A stretch of DNA of 64,000 bases from Sphingobacterium sp. BN32 (GTDB lineage Bacteria; Bacteroidota; Bacteroidia; Sphingobacteriales; Sphingobacteriaceae): contig NZ_CP129963.1 in NCBI RefSeq assembly GCF_030503615.1, positions 4,030,001 through 4,094,000 on the forward strand. Direction: 5' to 3'. The notes under the pieces were generated by a model. It saw only the letters and a list, made by a program, of their open reading frames with translations, ran no database searches and was not told where the DNA came from. A program made the position numbers and the translations under genes. Shown one piece after another: positions 17,779-25,918 of this stretch (positions are counted from its first letter, which is position 1; each line of letters begins with the position of its first letter).

Positions 17779-18354
17779 CTACTTTTTATCAGCCTTGCTA
17801 TTCAAGTTAGTATCGGCGAGTGATGTTAAACTTTCATCGCACGCTTTCTCTTCCTTAAGCGTGGTCAATAACAATTTGAGCGCATCTTCGTGTTTCAAGA
17901 CTTTTGCGAAGGCCGCCAGTGTTCCATAAGAAGCTATTTCATAGTGCTCGATTTTTTGAGAAGCTGCAATTATTCCCGCATCACGTACTTCCCCGGGCGC
18001 TGTTTCTTCCATGATACTCTTTCCTTCCTCGATGAGTCCCTGCATGGCGTCACATTTCTCAGTTTCAGCTTTCACGCCGATCGATTTAAAAACCTCTTGC
18101 AATCGCTCGACATGTTGTTTGGTCTCTTCCAGATGTCCAGTGATCGCATCTTTCAACTTTTTCGATGTGGCATTTTTCTCCATTTTAGGCAATGCTTTAA
18201 CTAATTCCTTCTCTGCCCACAAAATATCTTTCAGCCCATCTTCGAATAATTCTTGAAGATCTTTTGCAGCGTCCGTTTTCGCTTTTACCGTTGCCTTCTT
18301 TTGAGAAGCCGGCTGTTCATTTTTCTTCGTTTCTTTTTTAGTTGTTGTTGCCAT
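17779..18354 (-). CDS. DUF892 ferritin-like protein (YciE/YciF family)
   Basis: A 191-residue protein with a Lys/Ala/Thr-rich N-terminal tail (about 1-30) and a four-helix ferritin-like domain. Motifs include LQELFEDGLKDILWAEKELV, HLEETKQHVERLQEVF and KIEHYEIASYGTLAAFAK, with conserved Glu and His metal-ligand positions. The family is linked to general stress and osmotic responses, and the exact reaction is unsettled. The gene is monocistronic with its own strong terminator. The basic tail resembles tails that bind DNA or the envelope, which is inference. Confidence 0.92.
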   Translation of the reverse strand: MATTTKKETKKNEQPASQKKATVKAKTDAAKDLQELFEDGLKDILWAEKELVKALPKMEKNATSKKLKDAITGHLEETKQHVERLQEVFKSIGVKAETEKCDAMQGLIEEGKSIMEETAPGEVRDAGIIAASQKIEHYEIASYGTLAAFAKVLKHEDALKLLLTTLKEEKACDESLTSLADTNLNSKADKK

Positions 18355-18510
18355 AATTAAGATGTTTATGTTTTCTGTATAACAAACTTTTTAATATATG
18401 GTTTGGCAACTACACGAAATTATTGCCGAGGACACCATCCTATTGCGCTGAACGCTAACTCCCGCAGCAGCTAGCCAAGACTGGGATAGCAAGCGATAGT
18501 TTGATATCAT

Positions 18511-18801
18511 CTATCTAAAAAATTCGATTTGGCTTCCGATATCGCTGCGGAACGATGGACGGTATCGAAGATACCCCATCTGGTGCAGATCAATTATGCA
18601 TTGGTGGTAGGTAGCGACCGATACTCTTGCCGCCCGCGCACCGTCGCGCGCGAACATGCGCAAAGGAGAGCGGTATTCATGCTCATACCATCGTTGGAGC
18701 AGTGCAATATACACGGCTAAGTGCGACTTGCCTATCCGCGGGTCTTGAGCGGATTTGCGGAAAAATCGATGCAAGCAAGAAGAAACATTCATACCATCCA
18801 T
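18511..18801 (-). CDS. Small winged-helix-like protein of conjugative element
   Basis: A 96-residue protein with a central pattern like a replication-initiator or transcription winged helix: SHLAVYIALLQRWYEHEYRS, then ARAARVSVATYHQCIIDLHQ as the helix-turn-helix, then GYLRYRPSFRSDIGSQIEF as the wing. It begins 10 bases after the 257-residue gene and is the last gene of the tra module on the minus strand. A DNA-binding regulatory role is likely; its target is unknown. Confidence 0.6.
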   Translation of the reverse strand: MDGMNVSSCLHRFFRKSAQDPRIGKSHLAVYIALLQRWYEHEYRSPLRMFARDGARAARVSVATYHQCIIDLHQMGYLRYRPSFRSDIGSQIEFFR

Positions 18802-18811
18802 CTTTTTTGAA

Positions 18812-19585
18812 TTAGAGCCTCTTTCCTTTTGATTGCTTAGCGGGTGGCTGCTGATCTACCTGAAGTTTTTGTTTATTTTCCACCTGCACATCTTGCGCAC
18901 TTTGCTGTCCGTGCTTGTCTAAGTTCATCGAGACGAATTCTAGGCGCATCGAACCATCGTAAATTGCCACGGACTTAAACTTGGGATTCGCCTCCAGAGA
19001 AACTCGCCGCGCCCCTTGTTCCAACATAAAGGTTACATCATGGCGATTCCCGCGTTCTAACGAAGCGATAAGATATTCTTTGCTGTCCGGATATTGCAGA
19101 TCGCTGATGGGAAATTTCTCTAGCTCTCGAGGGAGATCAAACCCGTAATTTTCATGATAATGGCGAAATTTCCTATTACCCTCCAAATCAACTGTTTTAA
19201 AATCAAGCTGCACCCATGCCCGATAGCGCTCACCCTCCTTGTTAGTTAAATCTTTGTGCACAGCCCTCCCATGCAAAAGATTATAGGCCTCTTTTAAAGT
19301 GAACCGATCTCTTCCGTTCACATAAAACCGCTGCTTGATGCCCTGCAGGCTCGCGCGGTTGGTGATCTTCAACTCGTAGGAATTAAAAAAATACATGTCG
19401 GACTGTTTAGATTTAGAGAATCTTAGTTGTGCAGCAATTCGTTCGGCTTCGTCTTCTCGCTTAAAATTCAGCGTAAATTGATCCTGGCCTTTTTTCATCG
19501 CTTTCTGCAAATTAGCATTCATCGAATCGCCAAATCCGCTGTACAATAGTTGGTCTCTGAGGTACTCATAATTTTTTTGGTTCAT
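18812..19585 (-). CDS. Conjugative-element hypothetical protein (MNQxNYEYL type)
   Basis: A 257-residue soluble protein of a kind seen repeatedly in Bacteroidota conjugative elements. Recognisable parts are the start MNQKNYEYLRDQLLYSGFGD, the SDMYFFNSYEL block, LKEAYNLLHGRAVHKDLTNK, and RGNRHDVTFMLEQGARRVSL near the C-terminus. The tail is Gln/Lys-rich. Its function is not established. It lies 21 bases downstream of traN and is probably co-transcribed with it. Confidence 0.7.
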   Translation of the reverse strand: MNQKNYEYLRDQLLYSGFGDSMNANLQKAMKKGQDQFTLNFKREDEAERIAAQLRFSKSKQSDMYFFNSYELKITNRASLQGIKQRFYVNGRDRFTLKEAYNLLHGRAVHKDLTNKEGERYRAWVQLDFKTVDLEGNRKFRHYHENYGFDLPRELEKFPISDLQYPDSKEYLIASLERGNRHDVTFMLEQGARRVSLEANPKFKSVAIYDGSMRLEFVSMNLDKHGQQSAQDVQVENKQKLQVDQQPPAKQSKGKRL

Positions 19586-19606
19586 AGTAATTTTCCTTTC
19601 TTATGT

Positions 19607-20434
19607 TTAGTTTAATGGAACCGCTTTGATTAAGTGCTTATTCTTTATCACCAGTTGTTGGTGGCGCCCTCCTTGATCTTCCCAAAGCTGCAGTCGTAAT
19701 TCTTTCCCTTTGCCTAGCGACAATTTAGGTGTCACTAGCACTACGGAATGTGCAGAACGTCGTTCCAATCGTCTGACATCACCCAAGATATACAGCGGAG
19801 GTATCTCTACTTCTTGGTGTGCCCCACGTCGCGCACGTTTTCCATCGCTGCTATAGAGCGCTAGCCGACTGATATCAAAAGGAATATAGCTCTTATTGGT
19901 AAGCTTAACATGAAAGTACATCTGATCTTCGCTGATATAAATCCCGTTAAGGCGTAGGCCAATCTGTTGCCTTTCCCGGCCGACCGACATACTAGGCACT
20001 AGCAATTGCGATACCTTTAGGGCGCGCGCGTGATACCGCTGGCGAGCCTGAGTAGCGCGATCGTTGACGGCGTCTGGTTGTACAAGACCAACCTCCCAGA
20101 TGAGTTTTGTGGGGTTGTGCTCGTAGGAAACATTGAAAACATGCAGACTACCATCCGCGCACAGCACGGAAAGGTTAGTGTTCTCAAAGCCGGATCCTGA
20201 TGCTTTTATTTGGAGTAGGTCAGCCGCCATGGGTGACCGTTGAGCCAGAATGTCCGCGCTTCCTCGGTCAAACACCGTGATGGGATGGGCAAACAGAATA
20301 TTAGTAGTTTGCTTGTCATTAATCTTTATTGTATCTCGGTGCACACGTGCATACGTTTTTATCGAAGACTGCGCCGAACATAGCTCTGCCATCAGCAGTG
20401 GCATGTAAAATAAAATGTTTAATAGGAGTTTCAT
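19607..20434 (-). CDS. traN: Conjugative transposon protein TraN
   Basis: A TraN-family (DUF4138) protein, a putative outer-membrane-associated part of the Bacteroidota type IV secretion channel, analogous to VirB9. The chosen start at 20434 gives a clear signal peptide (MKLLLNILFYMPLLMAELCS) and leaves a 10-base gap to traM. An upstream ATG at 20455 would overlap traM by 11 bases. The mature part is beta-rich (LIWEVGLVQP, IYISEDQMYFHVKLTNKS). Order and strand follow traM as in known elements. Confidence 0.87.
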   Translation of the reverse strand: MKLLLNILFYMPLLMAELCSAQSSIKTYARVHRDTIKINDKQTTNILFAHPITVFDRGSADILAQRSPMAADLLQIKASGSGFENTNLSVLCADGSLHVFNVSYEHNPTKLIWEVGLVQPDAVNDRATQARQRYHARALKVSQLLVPSMSVGRERQQIGLRLNGIYISEDQMYFHVKLTNKSYIPFDISRLALYSSDGKRARRGAHQEVEIPPLYILGDVRRLERRSAHSVVLVTPKLSLGKGKELRLQLWEDQGGRHQQLVIKNKHLIKAVPLN

Positions 20435-20444
20435 AGCATAATGA

Positions 20445-21692
20445 TTATTTAGCAATGGATAGGTCTTTTAAAAGCAAGCGATAATCAGACTTGAGTTCTA
20501 TTCTAATACGCCTAGCTCTCTTGGAAAACAGGGACTTTGCAGCTTGAATACCGGCGCTGGTAGCCTCAGAAATTAGTGCAGAAGAGATATTTTGTCCAAG
20601 TCCTATTGATTGTACGGATTGATCTGCTGATCTGATGATCACCTCCCGGTCCAGCATCTCGGGCACGTATATCCCTTGAATGCCATCAATGTCATGAACC
20701 TCTAACTTAGTATTTACGATGCGACCATTCACATTGATGTTCCCGACGCGGATCTTCATACGTTCACCATTTAACTGAACAGCTCCATATACAAACGTGC
20801 CTTTGGGAACTTTTACACTTCCGGCATGGTAGTCTTCTAAGAGCCTCATCTTCAGCACCGATCCATTTCCAACAACTTGATTCTCGTGGATAACGGCAGC
20901 TACTGCCTTGTGAGCGGCCATATCAACAGAAAATACACTGGAATAAAACCCGCTGGTCAATGAAGAATCTTGCATACGCTCCTGGATTAATGTTCCTCTA
21001 CTGGAGGCTTCTCGCTCCAAGTGGCGTTGTTGCATAAGCTCAATTTCGGAGGGGGATTCCTTTGGGCTTTCCTTCGGCCCTTGAATTTGGATAATTTTAT
21101 CTAACATCGTGTTCAGCTGCTGTATTTCAGGATCTGACTCAGTGTCCAGCGTGGAGTTTGAGTGATAAAGCGGAGTAGCTCTCGCTGGCCTTGCCAGCGA
21201 TTTAGGACCATCTACTTCTAAGGGTGTCTCGATCCGCTGAGCAGCGGTGGAGGAACCATCAGAGGTGGCATCAAAATCCGAAACTTCGTGGAGACTGCGA
21301 TCCAACTCCGCCAATTTTAAATAGAGCTGCTTTTCATAATCAGGACCCTGCTCATGCATCTCATTAGCGTGTTCACTTACCGGATATAAACCATCGATTC
21401 TTTCGGTCCAGTTGTCCGTAAGTGGTTTCCATCGGTTGTTCTGCTCGGCGCTGTCCTTTTCCGATTTACGGTAGTGGTCCAATTTGGACATTTCACGGTC
21501 CCTGTTGAGATCCGTCGAGGGAAGCTGCATTAGCCCTCCATGCGATGCTGTACTAGCCTGTTGGGCGGATTTCCCTGATTTCATCGCCCAAAAGATGACA
21601 ACCAAAAAAGGGGAACACAAGAATGGCAGGGTAAGCAAAAGCCGTTTTTTAGCCTGTGTAAGTTTCAGCGGTAATCTAATTCTAAAAGTCAT
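20445..21692 (-). CDS. traM: Conjugative transposon protein TraM (VirB10-like)
   Basis: A 415-residue inner-membrane-anchored channel protein. One transmembrane helix (about 17-37) follows a basic N-terminus. A long charged linker (about 40-230) comes next, and then the conserved C-terminal beta domain, with VIHENQVVGNGSVLKMRLLE and VKVPKGTFVYGAVQL, as in VirB10-like proteins. It overlaps the TraL-like gene by 11 bases and is followed by traN, the standard order. It probably spans the periplasm and links inner and outer channel parts. Confidence 0.9.
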   Translation of the reverse strand: MTFRIRLPLKLTQAKKRLLLTLPFLCSPFLVVIFWAMKSGKSAQQASTASHGGLMQLPSTDLNRDREMSKLDHYRKSEKDSAEQNNRWKPLTDNWTERIDGLYPVSEHANEMHEQGPDYEKQLYLKLAELDRSLHEVSDFDATSDGSSTAAQRIETPLEVDGPKSLARPARATPLYHSNSTLDTESDPEIQQLNTMLDKIIQIQGPKESPKESPSEIELMQQRHLEREASSRGTLIQERMQDSSLTSGFYSSVFSVDMAAHKAVAAVIHENQVVGNGSVLKMRLLEDYHAGSVKVPKGTFVYGAVQLNGERMKIRVGNINVNGRIVNTKLEVHDIDGIQGIYVPEMLDREVIIRSADQSVQSIGLGQNISSALISEATSAGIQAAKSLFSKRARRIRIELKSDYRLLLKDLSIAK

Positions 21693-22098
21693 GGTAACGA
21701 TTTTTATAGTGTAACAATATCAGTTTTGCGCTATCTAATAGCCCTGGGCGTTTGCTCATAATGCTGTCATGGAGATGTTTCCCCGGCTCGCTTCTGCTCA
21801 GACTGTCCATATAGCGGCAGAATCGTTCAATTCGGCGATATTCTTTCTCCATTATCGGCAGTTGGTCTTCTGGGAAAGATATCGCTGACCAAGCAATTGG
21901 AGCTGTTTTTGGAAAAACAATGCTATCCAACATTGACGGGCGATAAACAAAGTATTGAATGATGATTACTAGGAAAACAATAAGAAGAAACAGGGCAAGG
22001 CGTGGTCCTGGCCGGAGCAACTTTTTCTGATCCTTCCTTGCCAGCCCATATAGGAACCGATTCGGAGGAAACTTGTTAAAGAACTTTAATTTTCTCAT
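21682..22098 (-). CDS. TraL-like small membrane protein
   Basis: A 138-residue protein with a basic N-terminus and one transmembrane helix (LALFLLIVFLVIIIQYFVY, about 34-53), then a helical, charged C-terminal part in the periplasm. It sits between traK and traM, overlapping both ends (ATGA-type overlap with traK, 11 bases with traM). This is the position of traL in Bacteroidota elements. The name rests mainly on position, since sequence conservation of TraL is low. Confidence 0.65.
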   Translation of the reverse strand: MRKLKFFNKFPPNRFLYGLARKDQKKLLRPGPRLALFLLIVFLVIIIQYFVYRPSMLDSIVFPKTAPIAWSAISFPEDQLPIMEKEYRRIERFCRYMDSLSRSEPGKHLHDSIMSKRPGLLDSAKLILLHYKNRYHDF

Positions 22099-22718
22099 CA
22101 GTATCTGTTTTGAGTGGATAAATCTCTATTACGAACGGTCCGCCAACGCTCAATAAGGAAACCGTGGGGATTGTTATCGCTACGGGACACTCTTCTTAAG
22201 TAGCCTTCGGTAACCAACTCTCGATGGGTTATACTGCGTGGACGAATAATCTGTTGATTTGAAAAGCATCGAAAACGGTAGGGATACTCTTCCACATCGA
22301 CCTGTACGCTGTCCACCCGAATAGTTTGATTGACGTTGCCTGAAATCAGGCTTGCATAGAAGCCATTTTCCTGTAGGTCATCATAAGCGCGCTTGGCACT
22401 CACATCGGCCAAGTACAATGCGTTCTGGAGATTATATTTGATGGCTTTCTCGTCCGGATCTAAGGTGAAGAAATAACGGTGGAAGCTGCGTATGTGCTCA
22501 CGCGCTTCTACGGGAATATTGTCTCTGGTACTGGATGCAAAAACCTGAAAGGCCTTCCCATCGGCCAGTACATAGATACGGTCCTGCGTTCGACTTACCA
22601 GCCGGTAGGCGAATCCTAAAGCGATTACTAGTACAAGACCGCTAGAAATAATCACCAGCACCACTGTCTGTCGCAGCTGACGAAAAGCCGTATCGATATT
22701 TTTTATTTTGTTGAACAT
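22098..22718 (-). CDS. traK: Conjugative transposon protein TraK (VirB8-like)
   Basis: A 206-residue bitopic membrane protein. The short cytoplasmic N-terminus (MFNKIKNIDTAFRQLRQ) is followed by one helix (VVLVIISSGLVLVIALGFAY) and a periplasmic NTF2-like domain (SFHRYFFTLDPDEKAIKYNL and so on). It fits TraK of Bacteroidota elements, equivalent to VirB8, an assembly scaffold of the channel. It lies 11 bases after traJ and overlaps the TraL-like gene by one base. Confidence 0.9.
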   Translation of the reverse strand: MFNKIKNIDTAFRQLRQTVVLVIISSGLVLVIALGFAYRLVSRTQDRIYVLADGKAFQVFASSTRDNIPVEAREHIRSFHRYFFTLDPDEKAIKYNLQNALYLADVSAKRAYDDLQENGFYASLISGNVNQTIRVDSVQVDVEEYPYRFRCFSNQQIIRPRSITHRELVTEGYLRRVSRSDNNPHGFLIERWRTVRNRDLSTQNRY

Positions 22719-22729
22719 ATTTATCTTTT

Positions 22730-23929
22730 TTAGGGTGTTCCTTTCATTTTTTCGCGCATATAATCTTCTGAAGCTTGGGGGCGTTCCTGGGGCTTATCGG
22801 AACTTGATGGAGTTCCTACAGCATCTGCAATGTGGCTGACGGCATGCTGCGCTCCTGCCAGCGCCACACCAGCGGCGCCGCCAACAGCTGCCGCTCCAGC
22901 ATTTGCCGTAGTAGTGAAAGCCGTTGAAACTTGCCGACTATAGGCGTCGCCCATACCAGCACTGACAATGTAACCCGCAACGGCGGGCACTGTAAAATAC
23001 CCCACGATCCCGATGAGCAAGAAGATAAGATAGGCCACATCGGTACGACTGAAAAAGGTATCGCCCGCATCTTGGATCTGGGCGAGATCAATCTTCAGCA
23101 TATTCTCCTGTATACGGCCGATAATGCTACCAAAGATGTTCGCTACGGGCAGCCATAAAAAGACTTGTATATATCGGGCCAACCATCCGCGAAGCAGATG
23201 TGTAAATCCATCAAAAACACACAGCCCAAATACCAAAGGCCCCAAAATAGCTAGCACAATCAGCTGAAATGTGCGTAGCGTATTGATACATAGTGCGGCA
23301 GACTGAAAGAGCACCGCTAGGATCTCGCTCATCCATTCTTTAACACTGTTGCGAAAAGCGTATGACGCTTTGGCCATCGCGAACTTAATATCATTGCCAA
23401 CCCCCTCCAACATCCCTTCTCCCGAGGGGGAATCATCGTAGGTATACTTATACCAGCGATCCCTATCACCCGCACCGTCGTGCCCGACGTACATTTGCCA
23501 GGTGTCGGTTTCTTTTATTTGCTCCTTTTTTGCTTGTAAAAGCTCGCTTATCGCTTTATCTGATCTGCCAACCATTTGGCCCGTGGCCTGCACGATCGGC
23601 TGCAGCACCCCATTAATAAGCCCAACGACACTAGGAAAGAAAGCGATGCAAAAGCCAAGAGCGAACGGCCGAAGCAAGGGATAGAAGTCGATCGATTCAG
23701 CCCGCACGATATGTCGCCAAACTCGAGCACCGATATACCACAGCGCCGCAAACCCGGCTATACCTTGCCCGGCCCCGACCAGTCCGCTGCAGAGCGGGAT
23801 CATTTCTTGATATAGTTGGTCCAGCACCTGCTGCAAACTTGCTATCTCGCCGGCAAGATCTTGGGCCCTGCCCCCTTGGGGTAGAGCAAAGAGTAAAAGC
23901 GAGGGTACTAAAGATCTTCTCATAAGCAT
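22730..23929 (-). CDS. traJ: Conjugative transposon protein TraJ (VirB6-like)
   Basis: A 399-residue polytopic membrane protein. It has a signal-like start, then several helices (GIAGFAALWYIGARVW, LGFCIAFFPSVVGLING, LIVLAILGPLVFGLCVF, AYLIFLLIGIVGYFTVP) and an Ala/Gly-rich C-terminus (TANAGAAAVGGAAGVALAG). Topology and position before traK match TraJ, the VirB6-like inner-membrane pore protein. The length is normal and no disruption is seen. Confidence 0.9.
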   Translation of the reverse strand: MLMRRSLVPSLLLFALPQGGRAQDLAGEIASLQQVLDQLYQEMIPLCSGLVGAGQGIAGFAALWYIGARVWRHIVRAESIDFYPLLRPFALGFCIAFFPSVVGLINGVLQPIVQATGQMVGRSDKAISELLQAKKEQIKETDTWQMYVGHDGAGDRDRWYKYTYDDSPSGEGMLEGVGNDIKFAMAKASYAFRNSVKEWMSEILAVLFQSAALCINTLRTFQLIVLAILGPLVFGLCVFDGFTHLLRGWLARYIQVFLWLPVANIFGSIIGRIQENMLKIDLAQIQDAGDTFFSRTDVAYLIFLLIGIVGYFTVPAVAGYIVSAGMGDAYSRQVSTAFTTTANAGAAAVGGAAGVALAGAQHAVSHIADAVGTPSSSDKPQERPQASEDYMREKMKGTP

Positions 23930-23949
23930 ATATTTTTGATAAAAATTTA

Positions 23950-24582
23950 TCAGCGATTCATCCTTTCAACCCAGAGCACATCATTGTATTCCTTCATGCG
24001 CTGAAGGACCAATAGCTTGTTACGGGAATCAAAGGCGTTTATCGATAGTTTGCGTTCTCTTTGTTTTTCCAGCAGTGCGTCTATCGCTTCTATCCTTTCT
24101 GAGTCGCTCATTCGAAACTTACCATCTGCAAGGATTGCAGTGAGCTCTTCCAAGGCTTCCACACTTTCTTTAATAGCCCTACGATGTACACGCGCTATAT
24201 ATTGGAGTTCATTGGAATTAAAACAATCGGAGCGAATGAAGGATAAATAAGAGCGCTTGGTTTGATCCAGGAGTTGAAGCTGTAGACTGATTAGTTCGGA
24301 GATTCCGTAATATTTTTTAACCGTCGGATTAACTTTTAGCAATCCGTCAAGGAAAGCTTTGTGCAAGGAGAAATTACCCTGTGTAATATCCTTAACGCTT
24401 CCATAACCTTTCGATAGAATCTCATATCCCTGTTTCATTTGACGTAGGACATCCTTGAACTGCGCCAGCTTTTCTACGTTCAGCAGTAATTGTGTGACTT
24501 CGTGTTTTTGACCCGAAACGTACACGGGTAAGTGAAAGATCAGCAATGCTAGGATCCACCTCGCTTTAGTTTTCATCCACAA
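23950..24582 (-). CDS. Secreted helical conjugation protein, VirB5-like copy 3
   Basis: A 210-residue protein with a signal peptide (WILALLIFHLPVYVSG) and a long, mostly helical mature part. It includes FKDVLRQMKQGYEILSKGYG and the motif MSDSERIEAIDALLEKQRER near residue 155. The motif recurs in the two genes upstream on the strand (MSDAERLSLIEQVRERM, MNDHQRLSFLDRCLAEM), so the three are probably paralogues. Databases sometimes label such proteins TerB-like. Position between traG and traJ suggests a pilus-tip or channel accessory role like VirB5. It overlaps the upstream gene by 17 bases. Confidence 0.65.
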   Translation of the reverse strand: MWMKTKARWILALLIFHLPVYVSGQKHEVTQLLLNVEKLAQFKDVLRQMKQGYEILSKGYGSVKDITQGNFSLHKAFLDGLLKVNPTVKKYYGISELISLQLQLLDQTKRSYLSFIRSDCFNSNELQYIARVHRRAIKESVEALEELTAILADGKFRMSDSERIEAIDALLEKQRERKLSINAFDSRNKLLVLQRMKEYNDVLWVERMNR

Positions 24583-25234
24583 CCTCCTTTCCTAATAAAA
24601 GCCGATTAAGTCTATGATACTCTCGTTTCTGCGCCCCTCTTGCGGCTATCAGCGCATCTAAGTCCGTAACGAGGGTTTTTGAAAAGGCGAACTCAGACTC
24701 CATTTCGGCTAAACAACGATCCAGGAAGCTTAAACGTTGGTGGTCGTTCATCGCCGGTTCCGATGCGTATAGAACCATTTTGAGCTTTTCCTCTCGCCTC
24801 ATCCTATCTAGGTTTATTCTCGAAAATATTCCACGGAAATACTGTTTTTCCGATGCCGCCAAGGCACCATTTTCGGTTAGTTTAGCTGCAAGTCGCAGGT
24901 TATAGGAAATACGTAAATTTATTCTCTTAAATTTTTGCTCATAAGATATAGGGATAGCGCGTATCATGCCCATACGGACTCGTTCGAAAAAAGTGCGATG
25001 TCCCTCAAGTTCGGACCTTTTGCTGCCTGCCACAGTGGCCAGACCCGCGGCAAGTACATCATAACCCTTCTTGATATAATCGTTATACACATTGGCTGCG
25101 AGAACCTGTTCTAAAGAATACCGAGTTTGAGTCCGCTTCTGCCGGAGCCACTCGGCGGTGTTTTGCGCATTGGTATGGGTTACAAAACTTGCCAACAATA
25201 CTGAAATAATAAGTTTCTTATCCATAGGATTCAT
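24566..25234 (-). CDS. Secreted helical conjugation protein, VirB5-like copy 2
   Basis: A 222-residue protein with a signal peptide (KKLIISVLLASFVTHTNA) and a helical mature domain. Features include EQVLAANVYNDYIKKGYDVL, a GSKRSELEGHRTFFERV segment and the shared motif MNDHQRLSFLDRCLAEM. It lies 2 bases after copy 1 and overlaps copy 3 by 17 bases, so the three are translationally coupled. An envelope-exposed role in conjugation is inferred from location and signal peptide. No enzyme motif is visible. Confidence 0.65.
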   Translation of the reverse strand: MNPMDKKLIISVLLASFVTHTNAQNTAEWLRQKRTQTRYSLEQVLAANVYNDYIKKGYDVLAAGLATVAGSKRSELEGHRTFFERVRMGMIRAIPISYEQKFKRINLRISYNLRLAAKLTENGALAASEKQYFRGIFSRINLDRMRREEKLKMVLYASEPAMNDHQRLSFLDRCLAEMESEFAFSKTLVTDLDALIAARGAQKREYHRLNRLLLGKEVVDEN

Positions 25235-25236
25235 TT

Positions 25237-25917
25237 TTAGTTTAGTCCATAAATAGATCGGAGATGTTGGTCGTCCAGTACATTTTTTTGCCGATTCAGA
25301 CGCAGGATATTGGTCTGTTGGTTGAAAACTTTCATGTCAAAGTAGTTCGTTTCCATGCGTTCACGCACCTGCTCGATCAGCGATAAACGCTCAGCATCGC
25401 TCATTTGAGTAGTGAAAGATTGGATCACAAGGGTAAGCATGTCCACATTCTCCATACAGTCTTGCAAAATGCCTTGATGAACTTGTTTAATGTGGGCCTT
25501 GTCCGCCACACTAAATAGCGGATCTGAGGAGAAGTTCCTCCAGGCCTGTTGAAATTCTTGAAGAATCGATTTCTGCAGGGCCGCCATTTCAGTAATCCGG
25601 CGATAATACCGAATCACAGTCTTCACCTTCGTTAGTTCATTGTAATATTCACTATAAAGCTGGCGCTGACGTTCAGACCATTGTGTGATTTCTTGAAGTC
25701 GAAGTTTAGAGAGCTTATTTTCTAATTCTTTCTGAGCGTTCTGCAGCCATATTGTTTGGTTCTGAAGCCGCTGCACCCGCAGGTCTACCGCTTTGATGAC
25801 CCTCTTGATCCCAGCTTTAATGATCTGAGCGATCGCCAGCTGGCTATATCCCTGCGTTATGGGAACACAAACGAGTAGGCCCACTAGCAGTATTTGTGCG
25901 AATTTTCTATTTTTCAT
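25237..25917 (-). CDS. Secreted helical conjugation protein, VirB5/TraI-like copy 1
   Basis: A 226-residue protein with a signal peptide (FAQILLVGLLVCVPITQGYS) followed by coiled-coil-like helices (LQNAQKELENKLSKLRLQE). Similar proteins directly downstream of traG are often called TraI (DUF4141) in these elements. It shares the MSDAERLSLIEQVRERM motif with the next two genes. It starts one base after the traG stop. The role is probably as an extracytoplasmic part of the secretion apparatus, by analogy to VirB5. Confidence 0.65.
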   Translation of the reverse strand: MKNRKFAQILLVGLLVCVPITQGYSQLAIAQIIKAGIKRVIKAVDLRVQRLQNQTIWLQNAQKELENKLSKLRLQEITQWSERQRQLYSEYYNELTKVKTVIRYYRRITEMAALQKSILQEFQQAWRNFSSDPLFSVADKAHIKQVHQGILQDCMENVDMLTLVIQSFTTQMSDAERLSLIEQVRERMETNYFDMKVFNQQTNILRLNRQKNVLDDQHLRSIYGLN

Positions 25918-25918
25918 A

